Positions 8,938 to 18,452 of a stretch of DNA of 57,049 nucleotides are shown piece by piece. Below the pieces are notes generated by a model. It was not told the origin of the DNA and did not search any database. It was given only the letters and a program-made list of their open reading frames with translations. How positions within the stretch are numbered: position 1 is the stretch's first letter; each line of letters begins with the position of its first letter. The stretch comes from JAADHG01 sp964418645. GTDB taxonomy: Bacteria > Bacteroidota > Bacteroidia > Flavobacteriales > Flavobacteriaceae. The position numbers were made by a program, and so were the translations under genes. The stretch is from contig CAYQME010000010.1 of assembly GCA_964418645.1 (NCBI GenBank), positions 1 to 57,049 on the forward strand, given 5' to 3'.

Positions 8938-9024
8938 ATGAGAGATTTAAGCAAAGTAAAAATTCCAAAAAGATTGAGTATAACTAAATCACGTGTTTGG
9001 AATGAAAAAAGACGTTATAGTTAA
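8938..9024 (+). CDS. 28-residue basic micro-peptide, copy 2
   Basis: The second member of the pair is also exactly 28 codons: it begins MRDLSKVKIPKRLS and ends WNEKRRYS. It has ten Lys/Arg against two acidic residues (net about +8). The conserved core shared with copy 1 is L-x-K-V-x-I-P-x-R-L-S, then T-K, then W-N-x-K-R-R-Y-S to the stop. Both length and C-terminus are preserved, so these are not random open frames. There is no Shine-Dalgarno sequence, as expected in this phylum; the 39-base spacer before it is AT-rich. Position, size and charge suggest a duplicated functional unit of unknown role. Confidence 0.6.
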   Translation: MRDLSKVKIPKRLSITKSRVWNEKRRYS

Positions 9025-9074
9025 TCGTAGAAAAACTACTAAACAATAAGAATTAACAATTAAGACATTTAGCC

Positions 9075-9209
9075 ATGAGAACATTTAGCAACAATAAGCA
9101 AAGATTATCAAGGATTACTCAAAAACTAATCAAGATAAATTATGATAGACTCAAATTTAAAAATTATGAAGAAATTATGCTTACAGGAAACATGCGATTT
9201 GAAAATTAA
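9075..9209 (+). CDS. 44-residue basic small protein
   Basis: The third ORF of the unit runs ATG to TAA and encodes 44 residues: it begins MRTFSNNKQRLSRITQKL and ends GNMRFEN. The segment KQRLSRIT resembles the PKRLSIT of copy 2, so it may be a longer, diverged member, but the similarity is short. It is basic (Lys/Arg exceed Asp/Glu by about 7), with no Cys, signal peptide or membrane segment. It is 50 bases after copy 2 and 17 bases before the terminator stem. Its coding status is less certain than that of the two 28-residue copies. Confidence 0.45.
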   Translation: MRTFSNNKQRLSRITQKLIKINYDRLKFKNYEEIMLTGNMRFEN

Positions 9210-9226
9210 AAATTGCTACAGAATTA

Positions 9227-9271
9227 AAAAAGGCTGAAATATAAAAATATAACTTAAATTTCAGCCTTTTT
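9227..9271. terminator. Intrinsic terminator, usable in both directions
   Basis: A 14-base perfect stem (aaaaaggctgaaat 9227-9240 with atttcagccttttt 9258-9271) and a 17-base loop lie between the micro-peptide unit and the convergent S9 peptidase gene. A/T runs flank both sides. Confidence 0.8.
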
Positions 9272-9295
9272 CTTTATTTGGTTTTTAACCTACTT

Positions 9296-12112
9296 TTAAT
9301 TTTTATCTTCAGAACCCATCAATTCCAACCCTTGATTAATCCCTTTCTCAATCGCTGGCACACCCCGCTCCATCCAGACAGGTTTTGCTGCTCCCTTTAA
9401 ATAATAATCAAAAAATTGTGACATACGTCTATTAAAATCTTTTCTATTCTGAAGTTTTAAAGGCCAATGTGGTTCACCATTATAATTTAAAAACCATGCT
9501 GGTTTCCCCAAACGGCGTAAGCTCACAAAAAATTCAATACCTTGGTACCATGGCACATGTCCATCTGCATCATTATGCATAATTAATAAAGGCGTATTTA
9601 TTTTATCGATATAGAAAATAGGAGAATTTTCAACGAAACGTGATGGGTATTCCCAAGGTGTTCCTCCTATCCTACTTTGTGTATGTTCATATTGAAATTG
9701 TCTGCTCAATCCTGTCCACCAACGTATGCCACCATAAGCACTTATCATATTAGGTACTGGTGCTCCAGATTCTACGGCTTTAAAAATATTTGTTTTAGTA
9801 ACCAAGTAAGCTACTTGATAACCTCCCCAACTATGCCCTTGTGCTCCAATATGATCTTTATCTACAAAGCCTTTCTCTATTAATGATGTTATTCCCGGAA
9901 TGACACAATTATAAGCACTTTCTCCTGGGTATCCTGTGCGATAATACACATCTGGATTAAAAATTAGATAGCCTCTACTGGTATAAAAACTATAATTTAT
10001 GGTTGAGCGTCCTATTGATGGCGCGCGATGTCTAAATAATCCGTTTGAACTTTTCTCATAGAAGTTTACAATCATTGGATACTTTTTGTTTGAATCAAAA
10101 TTTTCAGGTTTAATAAGCATTCCTGTAAGTTCTTTGCCGTCTAAAGAGGTCCAAGTGACAAGTTCAGACGTTCCCCAATTATATTCAGATTGCTGCGGAT
10201 TGGCATCACTAATAACCACTTGTTTTTTAAAACTCAATTCAGATAAACGAATGTTTGGAAACTCTTGAAAAGACTGACGCGCAAATATGAGATTCTTCCC
10301 AAATTGTGCTTTAGTTGGTCTTGAATAGCTATATGCACCAGACAACAACTGTTTTCCTGTATTACTCTTAGGATTATATTCATAATAACCTGAATGCTTA
10401 TTCGTTTCATTGAACGTTGTTAATAACCATTTTTCGTTGGAGTCTATAAATCGTTCTTCATTATCCAATTTTACGTATCTATAAGTAATTTTGTGCTCTC
10501 TTCCATTTGTTAATTTTGAACTCACACCAGTATCAGGATTAAACTTCCAAATATCATAGCGATCATAAATGAGTATGGCTTCGTCATTTTCTGTCCAACC
10601 AGCAATACCATAAGACCTCGGATGTGTTGGTGAATCGTTTAATTCATTATAAAACACTTTTCCTTTGGTTAAATCTACACGTTTTTTAGATGCAATATTA
10701 TAAGCAATCCAAGTACTATCCACAGGACTATATCCATATGCATACTTTCCTTGTGGACTTAAACGTACCGAACCTCCTATTTTTTTAAGTGCTAAACTTG
10801 TCTCACCCGAATTTGTATTCACAATGGCATAATCACTAGCCCAAACTCCTGACCATTGACTTTCTAATTGATAGGGTTTAGGATTACTAACTAATGCATA
10901 ATTTGAATTTCCTTCATTTCCCAGTTGTGCATTAGGGTAATTTGTAGTAGCTAATTGTACTAATTTATTATTATTATTAAGATGAATAACGGTTTGATAC
11001 GACTTCTTTTTATCGTTTTTTACTTGCAGTTCTTGAACTGTATATAATCTTGGTTCATTATACGTCCACACTTCAACGTTTACAATTTCTTCATCTATAA
11101 GCGTAGTATCCTTCACAATTGGAGGTGTTGCTAAACCGAAATAGAGCTTCAAGTTATCTTTTGAAAAACTTATTTTTCCATCGGAAGATACTCTATATCC
11201 TTTAGGAGTTGAAGTAGCATCAACCAATTTTTCAGCTGAAGTGTTTCCGTCTTTCCATATATATAATTTGTAAGGTCTTACCAATACCTTCGTAGTATCG
11301 GTATCTACAACAAATCCTAAATTCGTTCCATCATCATTAAAACTTAATTGATAATACTTCGTTTTTTTATTGGCCTCAAATACTTGTGAAGATGTATTGG
11401 TTTCAAGATTCATAACATAAACACCTGCTTTTATTTTATCTTTTTCGCCAGTTGTTGTGTAAGCTAGTTGTTGACCTTCTTTTGCAAAAGTAAAGTTGGT
11501 AACATACTTTAAGGTATCTTCAGCACTGGTAACTAAATTTCGCAATATCAAATGAAATCCGTTATCCTTACTTACTTTTTTTGGTCCTTTTTTCTTTTTC
11601 TCTTTTTTAGTTGTGGCAGTATCTTTTTCCGTTTTTTCTTTGTCATTTTCGGCTTTAATATCTGCTAATAAATAAGCGACATATCCAGTCCATTTCTCTG
11701 GCAATTTATAGGACTTCACGTTCGCGATTTTAAGAAGTGATTTATCTTTTAGATTATAAATTCCCAAAGTGTCTTTAGGCATTTTAGGTTTCTTTACTTT
11801 TCGACGTTTCATTTCTATAATACTATCCTTCCATGCTTTAATAGTAAACAGCGCAAAATTAGAATCATAGGTAAATTGACCTTTACTGGCTCTTTCGTGA
11901 TCAAATACTAAAGTAGCTTTGGCGTCTTTTATTTTAAGGTAGCTATCCTTTTCGCCTTTTTCTAAAGCATACATTACAAACTTGCCATCGTTGGAAATAG
12001 TTTGATTTTTAATGGTATTCCAAAGCTCTACATCGGAGTGGTCTAATACTTTTTTTTGAGCAAAACCGCTTATTGTAATTAAAAATACAAATAGTGAAAA
12101 TTTAAGATTCAT
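9296..12112 (-). CDS. Secreted S9-family prolyl-oligopeptidase-like peptidase
   Basis: A 938-residue protein with a Sec signal peptide (residues 1-18, ending GFA-Q), a long N-terminal beta-propeller region (about 20-640) and a C-terminal alpha/beta-hydrolase peptidase domain. The nucleophile elbow is GHSWGG with the catalytic Ser near residue 761. The acid is in MHNDADGHVPW and the His in GEPHWP, giving the Ser-Asp-His order of clan SC. A Lys-rich, low-complexity insertion (about 155-180) lies in the propeller. It is probably a periplasmic or outer-membrane-associated exopeptidase that trims oligopeptides. It is the last gene of a same-strand run with the oxidoreductase, propeller protein and CocE-type hydrolase upstream (26-48 base gaps), which suggests co-transcription. 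Confidence 0.92.
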   Translation of the reverse strand: MNLKFSLFVFLITISGFAQKKVLDHSDVELWNTIKNQTISNDGKFVMYALEKGEKDSYLKIKDAKATLVFDHERASKGQFTYDSNFALFTIKAWKDSIIEMKRRKVKKPKMPKDTLGIYNLKDKSLLKIANVKSYKLPEKWTGYVAYLLADIKAENDKEKTEKDTATTKKEKKKKGPKKVSKDNGFHLILRNLVTSAEDTLKYVTNFTFAKEGQQLAYTTTGEKDKIKAGVYVMNLETNTSSQVFEANKKTKYYQLSFNDDGTNLGFVVDTDTTKVLVRPYKLYIWKDGNTSAEKLVDATSTPKGYRVSSDGKISFSKDNLKLYFGLATPPIVKDTTLIDEEIVNVEVWTYNEPRLYTVQELQVKNDKKKSYQTVIHLNNNNKLVQLATTNYPNAQLGNEGNSNYALVSNPKPYQLESQWSGVWASDYAIVNTNSGETSLALKKIGGSVRLSPQGKYAYGYSPVDSTWIAYNIASKKRVDLTKGKVFYNELNDSPTHPRSYGIAGWTENDEAILIYDRYDIWKFNPDTGVSSKLTNGREHKITYRYVKLDNEERFIDSNEKWLLTTFNETNKHSGYYEYNPKSNTGKQLLSGAYSYSRPTKAQFGKNLIFARQSFQEFPNIRLSELSFKKQVVISDANPQQSEYNWGTSELVTWTSLDGKELTGMLIKPENFDSNKKYPMIVNFYEKSSNGLFRHRAPSIGRSTINYSFYTSRGYLIFNPDVYYRTGYPGESAYNCVIPGITSLIEKGFVDKDHIGAQGHSWGGYQVAYLVTKTNIFKAVESGAPVPNMISAYGGIRWWTGLSRQFQYEHTQSRIGGTPWEYPSRFVENSPIFYIDKINTPLLIMHNDADGHVPWYQGIEFFVSLRRLGKPAWFLNYNGEPHWPLKLQNRKDFNRRMSQFFDYYLKGAAKPVWMERGVPAIEKGINQGLELMGSEDKN

Positions 12113-12138
12113 GTGTTTGTGTTATTATTCTAAAAGAA

Positions 12139-13140
12139 TTATTCTATAACTTTTAATACTAATTTTCCCATTTTGTCACCGGAAAACAAGCGCTGGAAAG
12201 TATCGTAAAAGTTTTCTATTCCCTCATAGATATCTTCTTTGCTTTTAATTTTACCTTGCATCATCCAGAGTCCCATATCTTGAGCAGCTTTGCCATAATC
12301 CTTTGCATAGTCCATCACTACCATACCTTGCATTGAAGCGCGATTAACCAACAAAGAAAGATAGTTACTTGGTCCTGTTACTGCCGTTTTATTGTTGTAT
12401 TGTGAAATAGCACCACATATCACAATACGTGCACGCATACGCAATTTAGTAAGTGCAGCGTTTAAAATATTACCACCAACATTATCAAAATAAACGTCAA
12501 TACCTTTAGGGCATTTTTCTTTTAATGCTTGATAAATGTCTTCCGATTTATAATCAATAGCAGCATCAAAGCCTAATTCATTCACCAGATAGTCACATTT
12601 ATGCTTTCCACCAGCAATACCAATGACTGTGCAACCTTTAATTTTGGCAATTTGTCCTACTACACTACCAACAGCACCTGCAGCACCAGATACTAAAACA
12701 ATATCGTCTTCTTTTATTTTACCAACTTCTAAAATTCCAAAATAGGCTGTCATTCCTGGCATTCCTAAGGCGCCTATATATTTAGGCATAGGAGCTAAAG
12801 TATCATCTACTTTATACCAACCATCACCATTTGTAGCAACGTATTGTTGTACACCTCCCCAGCTTGTCAAACAATCGCCGACCTTAAATGTTGGGTGATT
12901 GTTTGATTTTATAACCTTACCAATAGAACCAGCTCGCATTACATCTCCAATTTGAATAGGCTCAATATAAGATTTTGAATCGTTCATCCAGCCTCTCATG
13001 GCAGGATCTAATGAAATATAATGTTGTTGTATAAGGACTTCTCCTTCTGCTAATTCTGGAATTTCGTTTTCATCTAACCTCCAAGTATCTGCTTCTGGCA
13101 ATCCAAATGGTCGCTTTTGAAATATAAGTTGTTTATTCAT
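12139..13140 (-). CDS. NADP-dependent MDR-family oxidoreductase
   Basis: A 333-residue cytosolic medium-chain dehydrogenase/reductase of the zinc-independent leukotriene B4 dehydrogenase/CurA-like group. Features are the N-terminal SLDPAMRGWM block (44-52), GMPGMTAYFG (126-135), and a Rossmann motif SGAAGAVGSVVGQIAKI (GAAGAVG at 152-158) followed by GIAGG and K for NADPH. Zinc-ligand cysteines are absent. Such enzymes reduce the double bond of alpha,beta-unsaturated carbonyls; the substrate is not predictable here. It lies between two large secreted proteins, 28 bases downstream of one and 26 upstream of the other, so it is probably co-transcribed although its role in that unit is unclear. 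Confidence 0.9.
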   Translation of the reverse strand: MNKQLIFQKRPFGLPEADTWRLDENEIPELAEGEVLIQQHYISLDPAMRGWMNDSKSYIEPIQIGDVMRAGSIGKVIKSNNHPTFKVGDCLTSWGGVQQYVATNGDGWYKVDDTLAPMPKYIGALGMPGMTAYFGILEVGKIKEDDIVLVSGAAGAVGSVVGQIAKIKGCTVIGIAGGKHKCDYLVNELGFDAAIDYKSEDIYQALKEKCPKGIDVYFDNVGGNILNAALTKLRMRARIVICGAISQYNNKTAVTGPSNYLSLLVNRASMQGMVVMDYAKDYGKAAQDMGLWMMQGKIKSKEDIYEGIENFYDTFQRLFSGDKMGKLVLKVIE

Positions 13141-13168
13141 AAATTATTTAACTAGTGTTTAAGTATTA

Positions 13169-16100
13169 TTAATTTTTTATCAAGCCTTGACCTTCAATCC
13201 AAGGTGCTCCGGCTTTCTTAAGTTCTTGTTCAAGTGCTGAAAATACATTTGAAGTTACATTTTGTAATTGTGACTTAATTCCAGATAATTGTTTCTTAGC
13301 CCTATTAAGTGCTGCTCTGTGATTTCCTGTTGGACCATACGTATTTGACAATGCCATTCTACCAATACGATTAGCATCATTTGGTGTTGGATTTGATCGT
13401 TCACCAATTTCTCCTTTAATTTTATTACCGCGTAATTCTTTATCTATACCCAATAATGTTGTTCTGGCAGAATTGATTTTTTGTAATAATTCATTACTCG
13501 CCCTTGTAGTTTTATATGCAGCACGTTTCATGGCATCAACTAGTTTTAAGCTTTTAGACATCTCTAAATTAGTAGCTGTGAGGTCTTGCTGAAAATTAAT
13601 CGCTTCTTCTCTAAACGCATTCATTTCATCAAAAGATTTACGTTTTAATGTACCATCATACATTGGTACAACAGTAAATGCTTTAGGCTCTTGTAGCACA
13701 GTTGTGTTTCCATCAACACGCTTTACTAGAGTTACCGTGTAATCGCCAGGAGTTGCCATTAATCTACCACCTCCAAAGAAATTCCGCTGTACTCTAGGAG
13801 CAGCTAGTCGTTCTCCACTTTTACTTGGATAGTTAAGCCTCCAATTTACGCGGTTAAACCCTTTTTTATTAGTACCTTTAACTCTATTAACCACATTTCC
13901 ATTGGCATCTTTTATTATTAAATAAATCGAAGGACCATTTTGATTGGCCTCGTCTTCAAGGGCATCCCAACCTGGGAAATCAGTATTTCCTTTCTTTTCT
14001 TTTCCCTTTCTTTGATCTTTTAAAGACTTTGTTTTTTTAGACAAATAATACGTGAAATTTGCTCCAAATGGTGGATTCTTTGCTTTATATTCGGCATCAC
14101 CTTGGCTACCAACTCTACTAGATTGTTTATACCAATAGGTTGTTTTGATTGGAAATAATGTAACTTCAGATGACAACATTGATGCATTGAAATTTCGGAT
14201 CGGCGTGATATCATCTAATATAAAAATTCCTCTGCCAAAAGAGCCTGCAACTAAATCATTTTCTCTACGCTGAATTGTAATGTCTCTAAATGAAATTGTT
14301 GGAACACCGCTTTTTAATTTCACCCAATTAGTGCCTCCGTTATATGTAAAATATATACCGTATTCAGTAGCAGCAAAGAGTAAATCTTTTTTTACATGAT
14401 CTTGTACTAATCGCCATATTAGGAGCTTATTTGGCAAGTTTCCATTTATTAAAGACCATGTTTTTCCTTTGTCATTACTTTTAATAATGTAAGGTTTATA
14501 ATCACCATATTTATGATTATCTAAAGCTGCATAAACAACATTGGCATCAAACAAATCTGCACGTACATCGTTTACAAAAGGAATATCTGAAACTCCTTTA
14601 ATATTATTGAGTGAAAATTTTCTCCAAGATGCTCCACCATTTTCAGTGACCTGAATAATACCATCATCGGTTCCTGCATATATAAGGCCTTCTTGTTTAG
14701 GTGATTCAGACAAAGACGTAATGGTATTATAATTAGACATTGCACCTATATCCCAAGCATTATCCCAACTTTGTTGCTTGCCATACATTGGAAATGTAAT
14801 TCTGTCCTGATTTAATGTAAGATCTTTTGAAATTGGAGTCCAATCGTCACCTCTGTTTTCCGATTTCCAAACGCGTTGTGAAGCAAAATATAGTCGTGTT
14901 GGATTATGTGGACTTACTACTATTGGTGCATCCCAATTATAGCGTTCATAAGGATCGCCTTTTTGAGGTTGTGGCTGAATAAAAACCGATTCTCTAGTGG
15001 TTTGATCTACTCTAAAAAGAACTCCTTGTTGAAATTCTCCGTAGGTGATATTTGGATTTCCTGGTTCTGTAGCCGATTGTGCGCCATCAGCTCCTAAAAC
15101 TTTCCACCAGTCTGCATTTGTTATACCATCAGAGCTGGTCGTTTGTGAAGGGCCTCCATGTGAACCATTATCTTGAGTACCACCATAAATATTGTAGAAT
15201 GGTTTAGCATCATCAACAGCAATTTTAAAATATTGTGTAATTGGTAAGTTTCTTATATATTTCCAACTCTTAGTAGCATCAAAACTTTCATATAAGCCTC
15301 CATCTGTTCCAAATAATAAGTAATTAGGGTCAGATTTTTTAAATACCACAACATGACTATCACTATGTTGATTTGATCTACTCATTCTATTGAATGTTTT
15401 GCCATGATCTTTTGAAACCAGTGCACTATTATTCATTAAATACAATGTTCCTTCTTCATGTGGTGAAGCAATCAATTCTTGATAATAATGAGGTCCTGTA
15501 CCTCCTGAAACTGCATCCGATTGTTTTGACCAAGATTCACCACGATTTGTAGAAATGAAAATGCCTCCTTTTTTTCTATCCAATTCAATAGCAGCATAAA
15601 CAACATCTGAATTAAACGGAGACATAGTTAGACCAATCTTACCTAAATTGGACCTTGGAATTCCTTTTTTAAGAGGTTTCCAAGTCTCACCTCCATCAGT
15701 GCTTTTATGTAAACCAGAACCTGGACCACCACCTAAATATGCAGCTACAGTTCTTTGTCGTTGCCATGTTGCTGCGTAAAGAACATCTGGATTATTTGGG
15801 TCGATTACCAAATCGGTAGCACCTACCCATTCACTATCTCCAAGCGTTCTTTTCCAACTTTTTCCTCCATCAATAGATTTATAAATTCCACGTTCTCCAC
15901 CTTTAGTCCAAAGTGGTCCTTGAGAAGCAACCCAAATGATATCTGAATTTTCAGGATGCACAATTATTTTAGATAAGTGTTCAGAGTTTTTCAATCCCAT
16001 ATTCTTCCAAGTCATACCATCATCATGACTTACATAAATACCATCGCCAATAGCGACATGACGACCCCCAACATTTTCACCAGTTCCAACCCAAATGGTA

Positions 16101-16408
16101 TGCGAGTTGTTAGGGTCGATAGTTACACATCCAATAGAAAATGAATTTTGTTTATCGAATATAGGTTTCCAAGTAGTTCCTGAATTCATTGTTTTCCATA
16201 CACCACCAGAACCTACAGCAACATACCATACGTTTTCATTATTTGGATTAATAGCAATATCTGCAATTCTTCCTGAGGTCATTGCAGGACCAATGTTTCT
16301 AAATTTTAGCCCACTAAAAGTGTCTTCGTTAATTGTTTGTGATTGTCCGGAAAATATCAGTCCTATGAAGCAAATCCATAGCAATGAAGTCTTTAAAATT
16401 TTAGTCAT
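13169..16408 (-). CDS. Secreted sortilin/BNR-repeat beta-propeller protein
   Basis: A 1079-residue protein with a signal peptide (about 1-23, ending GQS-Q), followed by many copies of a BNR/Asp-box type repeat (S-x-D-G-G-x-x-W variants such as SIDGGKSWK, STDGGETWK, STNRGESWS, SENRGDDWT, TENGGASWRK). These build one or two beta-propellers of the VPS10/sortilin-like and glycosyl-hydrolase BNR class. From about residue 760 on comes a region without repeats, rich in Lys/Asn and helices. There is no type IX C-terminal sorting motif that I can recognise. Such proteins are abundant in Flavobacteriia and bind or degrade polymers outside the cell; no catalytic residues can be assigned. It is co-directional with the hydrolase upstream (48 bases) and the oxidoreductase downstream. 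Confidence 0.88.
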   Translation of the reverse strand: MTKILKTSLLWICFIGLIFSGQSQTINEDTFSGLKFRNIGPAMTSGRIADIAINPNNENVWYVAVGSGGVWKTMNSGTTWKPIFDKQNSFSIGCVTIDPNNSHTIWVGTGENVGGRHVAIGDGIYVSHDDGMTWKNMGLKNSEHLSKIIVHPENSDIIWVASQGPLWTKGGERGIYKSIDGGKSWKRTLGDSEWVGATDLVIDPNNPDVLYAATWQRQRTVAAYLGGGPGSGLHKSTDGGETWKPLKKGIPRSNLGKIGLTMSPFNSDVVYAAIELDRKKGGIFISTNRGESWSKQSDAVSGGTGPHYYQELIASPHEEGTLYLMNNSALVSKDHGKTFNRMSRSNQHSDSHVVVFKKSDPNYLLFGTDGGLYESFDATKSWKYIRNLPITQYFKIAVDDAKPFYNIYGGTQDNGSHGGPSQTTSSDGITNADWWKVLGADGAQSATEPGNPNITYGEFQQGVLFRVDQTTRESVFIQPQPQKGDPYERYNWDAPIVVSPHNPTRLYFASQRVWKSENRGDDWTPISKDLTLNQDRITFPMYGKQQSWDNAWDIGAMSNYNTITSLSESPKQEGLIYAGTDDGIIQVTENGGASWRKFSLNNIKGVSDIPFVNDVRADLFDANVVYAALDNHKYGDYKPYIIKSNDKGKTWSLINGNLPNKLLIWRLVQDHVKKDLLFAATEYGIYFTYNGGTNWVKLKSGVPTISFRDITIQRRENDLVAGSFGRGIFILDDITPIRNFNASMLSSEVTLFPIKTTYWYKQSSRVGSQGDAEYKAKNPPFGANFTYYLSKKTKSLKDQRKGKEKKGNTDFPGWDALEDEANQNGPSIYLIIKDANGNVVNRVKGTNKKGFNRVNWRLNYPSKSGERLAAPRVQRNFFGGGRLMATPGDYTVTLVKRVDGNTTVLQEPKAFTVVPMYDGTLKRKSFDEMNAFREEAINFQQDLTATNLEMSKSLKLVDAMKRAAYKTTRASNELLQKINSARTTLLGIDKELRGNKIKGEIGERSNPTPNDANRIGRMALSNTYGPTGNHRAALNRAKKQLSGIKSQLQNVTSNVFSALEQELKKAGAPWIEGQGLIKN

Positions 16409-16456
16409 GATTGTAGAATTTATCCTCCATCCTTGGAGAGTGTTATAGTTAGTTAA

Positions 16457-18343
16457 TTAGTTAGTTATTATAGGTATTTTTATTTGTGATGGGTAATTTG
16501 AAGAATGATGTATTTTATTATGTGCAATAATACCTTCAGTTTCATCAAAATTATTTCCTCCTGTGTTTAAATTACGTGCAAAACGCGGAAAATTACTGCT
16601 CGAAATTTCTATACGTATTCGATGTCCTTTTTTGAAGTAGTTACTGGTTGACATTGGCGTTAGATTTACTTTATACACCTTACCTTTTTCCATAAAGACT
16701 TCTTTGTCATAGCCTTCCCGATAGCGTACACGTTGAATAGTTTCATCCAAATTATAAGCTTTTCCATCTGGATAAACATCTATTATTTTTATTGTGAAAT
16801 CGGTATCCTTTACATCAGACGACACATATATTATAGATTCTATAAATCCTGAAACTTCGATACCTTCCTTAAGAATATCACTGGTGTAAACCAAAATATC
16901 GTTTCTGGTTTCCATTTGTTGCTGGTCGAATGCGCCACCTTTTACAGCGTTTCCTGTACAACATACATTGCCACCATAAGAAGGTACTGGTTGCATAGGA
17001 TTATATGTAAAACCATCAGGATTATTTTTACTCGGTTTTTTAGATGTTAATTTTCCGTCTCCAAAAAAGCTATTGGCATTACCTCCACTATTTAGGTAAA
17101 ATGTTTTCATTTTAGCGGTTTCGGGTGGCCAAGTATCTGATGATTGCCATTTGTTAATTCCCATAGTATAATATTGTACTCTAGGAGTTTTGGCTTTAAA
17201 ATCATTTTGTTCCCCTTTCAACCATAAATCGAACCATGCATAAATTTGTTCACTATAATTTAATCTGGCGTCACCAACATTTCGTTCGCCAACAATGGTA
17301 TTTTCAGTTGCTCTAGTATAAGCACAATGTAACGTTGGTGCAATTACTAAATATTGATTATCTCTAATTGTAGCATCTTTAGAGTTGTTTCTAACATGAT
17401 TAAACAGTTTTAAATTAGGTGTTATGGATACATCATACCACGATGCAAACCAAAAACTTGGTACTCCAATTTCCATATTATCATGATAAATACCACCTTT
17501 AAACCATGCCTTATCATTTGGCTTTCGACGAATCATTTTATCGAAGATTTCTTTTTTACCATAAATGTTTTTGAGGATATCCTGAATAGGTAGGTGTTGT
17601 AATGCTTTTGCCATATCTATACGAGGGTTTTCAGGGGCTAAATCGTAAAATCTGGAAATCCGTATTAAATCTTCTTGTGTTGCACCTGCTGGAATTCGTG
17701 GTTTAAATTTGTCATGCTCTACACCATATAACCAAGAAAAAAACAGCATTTGTTCAACACCACCACGATACCAATTTCCTTGTTCATTAATATCTCCAAC
17801 TCTTCCAACACCTGCACCAAAACCTTGTGGAACCATTGTAGTATGTGAAGGATGGTCTAACGCGGCTACTGCCATTTGCCACTCAGCAGTAGATGAGCAA
17901 CCATAGGTTCCAATCTTTCCATTAGACCATGGTTGATTTTTCATCCACGTGAAGGCATCATAACCATCGGTTAATGGCACACCAAGAATATCCCATTTAC
18001 CTTCAGAGAAATAACGCCCACGTTCATTTTGTACCACATAAGCATAGCCACGCTTTACAGCTTCGTATGCTTGTTGTGCAGTGCGAGTGCGTTGTTTACC
18101 ATCTCCCCAAGAATTAAAATTATAAGGTGTTCTTGAAAAAATAATAGGTACTTTTTTATCTGTTTTAGGACGATAGATATCTGTTGCTAAACGGACACCA
18201 TCACGCATAGGCATCATTATTTTTTGATCGACAATTGCAATGTCGTTAAGTTTATCAAGAATTTCGTTTTGAGCATGTATGCTAGAAGTGGCAGTAAAAA
18301 AACATGCAAGTGTAGAGAATATTAGAATTACTCGCTTTTTCAT
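16457..18343 (-). CDS. Secreted CocE/NonD-family hydrolase (S15-type)
   Basis: A 628-residue protein with a signal peptide (1-24, ending IHA-Q). The alpha/beta-hydrolase domain begins at about residue 35 (MMPMRDGVRLATDIYRPK is the family start motif). The nucleophile lies in YGCSSTAEWQ, with S150 as candidate. The cap and His region (APTLHCAYTRA) follow, and a C-terminal jelly-roll X-Pro dipeptidyl-peptidase domain (about 400-628) contains SGFIESIIYVSSDVKDTDFTIKIIDVYPDG and the RIEISSSNFPRFARNLNTGGN strand pair. Family members cleave X-Pro dipeptides or esters and amides. Given three other peptidases nearby, a peptide substrate is the likelier choice. It is the first gene of the four-gene minus-strand run ending at the S9 peptidase. 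Confidence 0.92.
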   Translation of the reverse strand: MKKRVILIFSTLACFFTATSSIHAQNEILDKLNDIAIVDQKIMMPMRDGVRLATDIYRPKTDKKVPIIFSRTPYNFNSWGDGKQRTRTAQQAYEAVKRGYAYVVQNERGRYFSEGKWDILGVPLTDGYDAFTWMKNQPWSNGKIGTYGCSSTAEWQMAVAALDHPSHTTMVPQGFGAGVGRVGDINEQGNWYRGGVEQMLFFSWLYGVEHDKFKPRIPAGATQEDLIRISRFYDLAPENPRIDMAKALQHLPIQDILKNIYGKKEIFDKMIRRKPNDKAWFKGGIYHDNMEIGVPSFWFASWYDVSITPNLKLFNHVRNNSKDATIRDNQYLVIAPTLHCAYTRATENTIVGERNVGDARLNYSEQIYAWFDLWLKGEQNDFKAKTPRVQYYTMGINKWQSSDTWPPETAKMKTFYLNSGGNANSFFGDGKLTSKKPSKNNPDGFTYNPMQPVPSYGGNVCCTGNAVKGGAFDQQQMETRNDILVYTSDILKEGIEVSGFIESIIYVSSDVKDTDFTIKIIDVYPDGKAYNLDETIQRVRYREGYDKEVFMEKGKVYKVNLTPMSTSNYFKKGHRIRIEISSSNFPRFARNLNTGGNNFDETEGIIAHNKIHHSSNYPSQIKIPIITN

Positions 18344-18452
18344 TATATAAAATTTTGGTCTGTTAGTAAATTGATTTTAAAGGTAATTAAATCAATTAAT
18401 ACAATAAAGCCAGATTAAATTTTTAACAAAAAAGAATATATATAGAGAGGCG

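Noticed and set aside
16095..16448. Plus-strand open frame opposite the propeller protein start
   Set aside because: Antisense to a signal peptide and conserved repeats; no promoter or homology seen.
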